The notes below the pieces were generated by a model. The model was given only the letters and a program-made list of their open reading frames with translations, was not told where the DNA came from and did no database searches. DNA of 64,000 bases from Pannonibacter phragmitetus DSM 14782 (GTDB lineage Bacteria; Pseudomonadota; Alphaproteobacteria; Rhizobiales; Stappiaceae): positions 868,001 through 932,000 of the forward strand of contig NZ_KB908215.1 in the NCBI RefSeq assembly GCF_000382365.1. Reading direction: 5' to 3'. Below are positions 62,029-64,000 of this stretch, one piece after another; positions within the stretch are counted from its first letter, which is position 1, and every line of letters begins with the position of its first letter. Position numbers and translations under genes: made by a program.

Positions 62029-62117
62029 CGCCAAGCTCCTTCGCACGCTGTGCATCATCTGTCACAATCGTACGGGAAAACAACACACCCATCAACAGTG
62101 CATATAATGTACCTATT

Positions 62118-63506
62118 TCAGCACCTCTCAAACCCGCGGGCCAGCTCGTAATCCGTGACCACGCGGTCGAATTCCTCCTGCTCCCATTCCCCGGCGCGGG
62201 CGTAATGCTCGACAACGCCGTCACCGAAAGCCTCGCGCAGCATCTTTGACTTGCGCAGGGTCTCCGTCGCATCGCGCAGAGTGCGGGGGATCTGTTTCGC
62301 CTTCTGCGCCTGATAGATGTCGCCGGTCATCGGCGGGGCAAGTTCCAGCTTCTCCTCGATGCCGCGAATACCGGCTGCGATCTGGGCCGCAAGGGCCAGA
62401 TAGGGGTTGAGGTCCGAGCCGCCAATACGGCATTCCACGCGCACGCCCTTCGAGCCCTCGCCGCAAAGGCGGAAGCCAGCCGTGCGGTTGTCGATGGACC
62501 AGACCGTGCGGGTGGGCGCGAAGGTGCCGCGCTGGAAGCGCTTGTAGCTGTTCACATAGGGCGCCAGGAAATAGGTGTAGTCGCCCGCATATTTGATGAG
62601 GCCCGCCATGTAGTGCTTCATCAGCGCCGACATGCCGAGGCTGTCCGACGCATCGAAGAAGGCGGGCTTGCCGTCCAGCGTCCACAGCGACTGGTGGATA
62701 TGGGCGGATGAGCCCGTGCGGTCCTTGTGCCACTTGGGCAGGAAGGTGACGCCATGACCCTTCTGCCAGGCGATCTCCTTCACCGCATGTTTGGCTATGG
62801 TGTGATAATCGGCGCAGAGCATGGCGGGGGCGTAGCGGATGTTCAGCTCCTCCTGCCCGGCCTCGGCCTCGCCCTTGGTGTTCTCCACCGGGATGCCTGC
62901 GTTGTAGAGATGATTGCGCAGCGGGCGCATCACATGCTCTTCCTTGGTGGTGGCGAGGATGTGGTAGTCCTCGTTATAGGCGGAGATCGGCTCCAGATCG
63001 CGGAAGCCGGACTTGCGTATCTCCTCGAAGCTCTTCTCGAACAGGAAGAACTCCAGCTCCGTCGCCATCATCGCCTGAAAGCCCATGTCCTTCAGCCGGG
63101 CCACCTGCCCCTTCAGCAGGGCGCGGGGCGAATGCGGCACGTCAGCGTGGGTGTGGTGATCCTGCACGTCGCACAGCACCATCACCGTGCCCTCCAGCCA
63201 GCCGAGACGGCGGATGGTGGACAGGTCCGGCTTCATCACATAGTCGCCATAGCCACGCGACCAGCTGGTCGAGGCATAGCCTTCGACCGTGTACATTTCG
63301 AGGTCCGTTGCCAGCAGATAGTTGCAGCAATGGGTCTCGTCATAGGCGCTGTCGATGAAGTGACGCGCGTGGAAGCGCTTGCCCATCAGGCGGCCCTGCA
63401 TGTCGATGATACAGGCCAGAACCGTGTCGACCGTACCTTCCTGAACGGCCTGTTTCAGGGCGTCGAATGTCATGTTGGCAGCCATCTGGATGATCGTTCC
63501 GTTCAT
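62118..63506 (-). CDS. glutamine synthetase family gamma-glutamyl ligase
   Basis: A 462-residue enzyme of the glutamine synthetase superfamily, of the PuuA/GlnA3-like group that gamma-glutamylates amines. Metal and ATP motifs: ATELEFFLFE, GEAEAGQEELNIRY, GSSAHIHQSLW, FAPTRTVWSIDNRTAGFR, and RIGGSDLNPYLALAA. The dedicated housekeeping adenylylation Tyr loop is not seen. It likely attaches glutamate to a polyamine or amino-alcohol that the nearby alcohol and aldehyde dehydrogenases then oxidise. ATG 63506 is assumed; ATG at residue 8 is possible, and the ribosome binding site is weak. Confidence 0.88.
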   Translation of the reverse strand: MNGTIIQMAANMTFDALKQAVQEGTVDTVLACIIDMQGRLMGKRFHARHFIDSAYDETHCCNYLLATDLEMYTVEGYASTSWSRGYGDYVMKPDLSTIRRLGWLEGTVMVLCDVQDHHTHADVPHSPRALLKGQVARLKDMGFQAMMATELEFFLFEKSFEEIRKSGFRDLEPISAYNEDYHILATTKEEHVMRPLRNHLYNAGIPVENTKGEAEAGQEELNIRYAPAMLCADYHTIAKHAVKEIAWQKGHGVTFLPKWHKDRTGSSAHIHQSLWTLDGKPAFFDASDSLGMSALMKHYMAGLIKYAGDYTYFLAPYVNSYKRFQRGTFAPTRTVWSIDNRTAGFRLCGEGSKGVRVECRIGGSDLNPYLALAAQIAAGIRGIEEKLELAPPMTGDIYQAQKAKQIPRTLRDATETLRKSKMLREAFGDGVVEHYARAGEWEQEEFDRVVTDYELARGFERC

Positions 63507-63599
63507 TCTTGAAAGTGACCGGGCGGCGCAGCCTCCCGCGCCGCCGTTGATCGCAGGCAGCAGCGCGAAGCTCCGCGCCGCTGCAGGCTGGACAGTGGA

Positions 63600-64000
63600 T
63601 CAGCCGTAACGGTACGGACGGCCAGCCTTGGCCATGGCTGCGTTGTATTTCTTGATGATCTCGACCACCTTGGCCTTGGTCTCGGACTCGGCGGCAATCT
63701 CGTCCCAGAACTTGCCCGCAGCAGCTTCCACCGTTGCCCATTCCTCGTCCGGAATGGAGGTCAGCTGCAGCTTGGTGCCGTTGACGCGCAGGTCCGCTTC
63801 ACCGCCCCAGTACCACCACTGACGGTAGAGATGGGAGGAATCCATGGCGAGCTGCAGCATGATCTTCAGGTGATCCGGCAGCTCGTTCCAGCGGTCCATG
63901 TTGGCGAAGAAGTGGCCGATCCAGGCGCCGGAGATGTTGTTGGTGAGGAAGTACTTGGTCACATCCGCCCAGCCGACAGTGTAATCCTCGGTGATGCCGG
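63600..64000 (-). CDS. TRAP transporter binding protein DctP-type (C-terminal part)
   Basis: The C-terminal 133 or so residues of a periplasmic TRAP binding protein; the gene runs off the right edge. Typical elements are SGAWIGHFFANMDRWNELPDHLKIMLQLAMD, followed by EEWATVEAAAGKFWDEIAAESETKAKVVEIIKKYNAAM. Members bind organic acids or small amine-like solutes. It is upstream of and co-directional with the glutamine-synthetase-like gene (94 bp), so it probably feeds substrate to that pathway. Confidence 0.85.
   Translation of the reverse strand, partial: GITEDYTVGWADVTKYFLTNNISGAWIGHFFANMDRWNELPDHLKIMLQLAMDSSHLYRQWWYWGGEADLRVNGTKLQLTSIPDEEWATVEAAAGKFWDEIAAESETKAKVVEIIKKYNAAMAKAGRPYRYG

Noticed and set aside
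62015-62100. Possible short leader peptide (MGVLFSRTIV...) overlapping the antitoxin start
   Set aside because: No clear ribosome binding site, and the overlap with the antitoxin start is better explained by chance.

Overview
The window is GC-rich, densely coded chromosomal DNA of an alphaproteobacterium, most likely from the order Hyphomicrobiales (Rhizobiales). The reasons are the Agrobacterium-type blc (attJ/attL/attM) lactone module, the cysG-DUF2849-cysI-cysH-DUF934 order, an Mrp ATPase without the usual CxxC, and DUF7662 and AzlCD proteins typical of that group. No rRNA, tRNA, CRISPR array, insertion sequence or prophage was seen. The genus cannot be fixed from sequence alone.

Layout. 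1-8.5 kb: the first codons of an SMR exporter behind a guanidine-II (mini-ykkC) riboswitch; a YceI / cytochrome b561 / YceI operon; class I fumarase; the IclR-controlled blcB-blcC lactone genes; an L,D-transpeptidase; a DUF971 protein. 8.8-17 kb: photolyase, moaA, MFS and DMT exporters, Mrp, and a Tat-exported CpdB-type nucleotidase. 17-22 kb: ParDE, an SDR, two tandem BLUF photoreceptor proteins with duplicated promoters, and a chemoreceptor. 22-32.6 kb: TauE/SafE and AzlCD transporters, then a probable low-oxygen or stress group (APH-like/P-loop kinase fusion, acidic small protein, TPP enzyme, tandem Usp, acyl-CoA synthetase-GNAT fusion), with two FNR/FixK-like boxes. 32.9-37.9 kb: the assimilatory sulfate reduction operon. 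38-41 kb: SDR, aldehyde dehydrogenase and NUDIX.

41.3-58.3 kb is the most interesting part. Two long plus-strand operons each carry an ABC importer and luciferase-like (LLM) flavin monooxygenases. The first has a DppABCDF-like transporter, one LLM enzyme, a cysteine-free CMD protein and an AhpD-like CxxC protein. The second has LLM, NtaA/SnaA-type LLM, M20 deacylase, GNAT, a fused amino-acid permease-ATPase, two paralogous binding proteins and a third LLM. This is the parts list of the N-acetylate / oxygenate / deacetylate salvage of S-alkylated cysteines known from Bacillus. Both operons carry a related 18-bp inverted-repeat operator about 50-60 bp before the first gene, so they probably form one regulon, plausibly for sulfur scavenging. 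No regulator for it lies in the window.

58.4-64 kb (minus strand): TRAP binding protein (cut by the window edge), glutamine-synthetase-like ligase, aldehyde dehydrogenase and iron alcohol dehydrogenase, with a VapC/antitoxin pair inserted. It looks like a gamma-glutamylated amine or amino-alcohol catabolic operon. Two families of intergenic palindromic repeats recur: about 130 bp copies at 4.0 and 8.6 kb, and paired C/G-rich inverted elements at 29.5, 32.7 and 59.6 kb.
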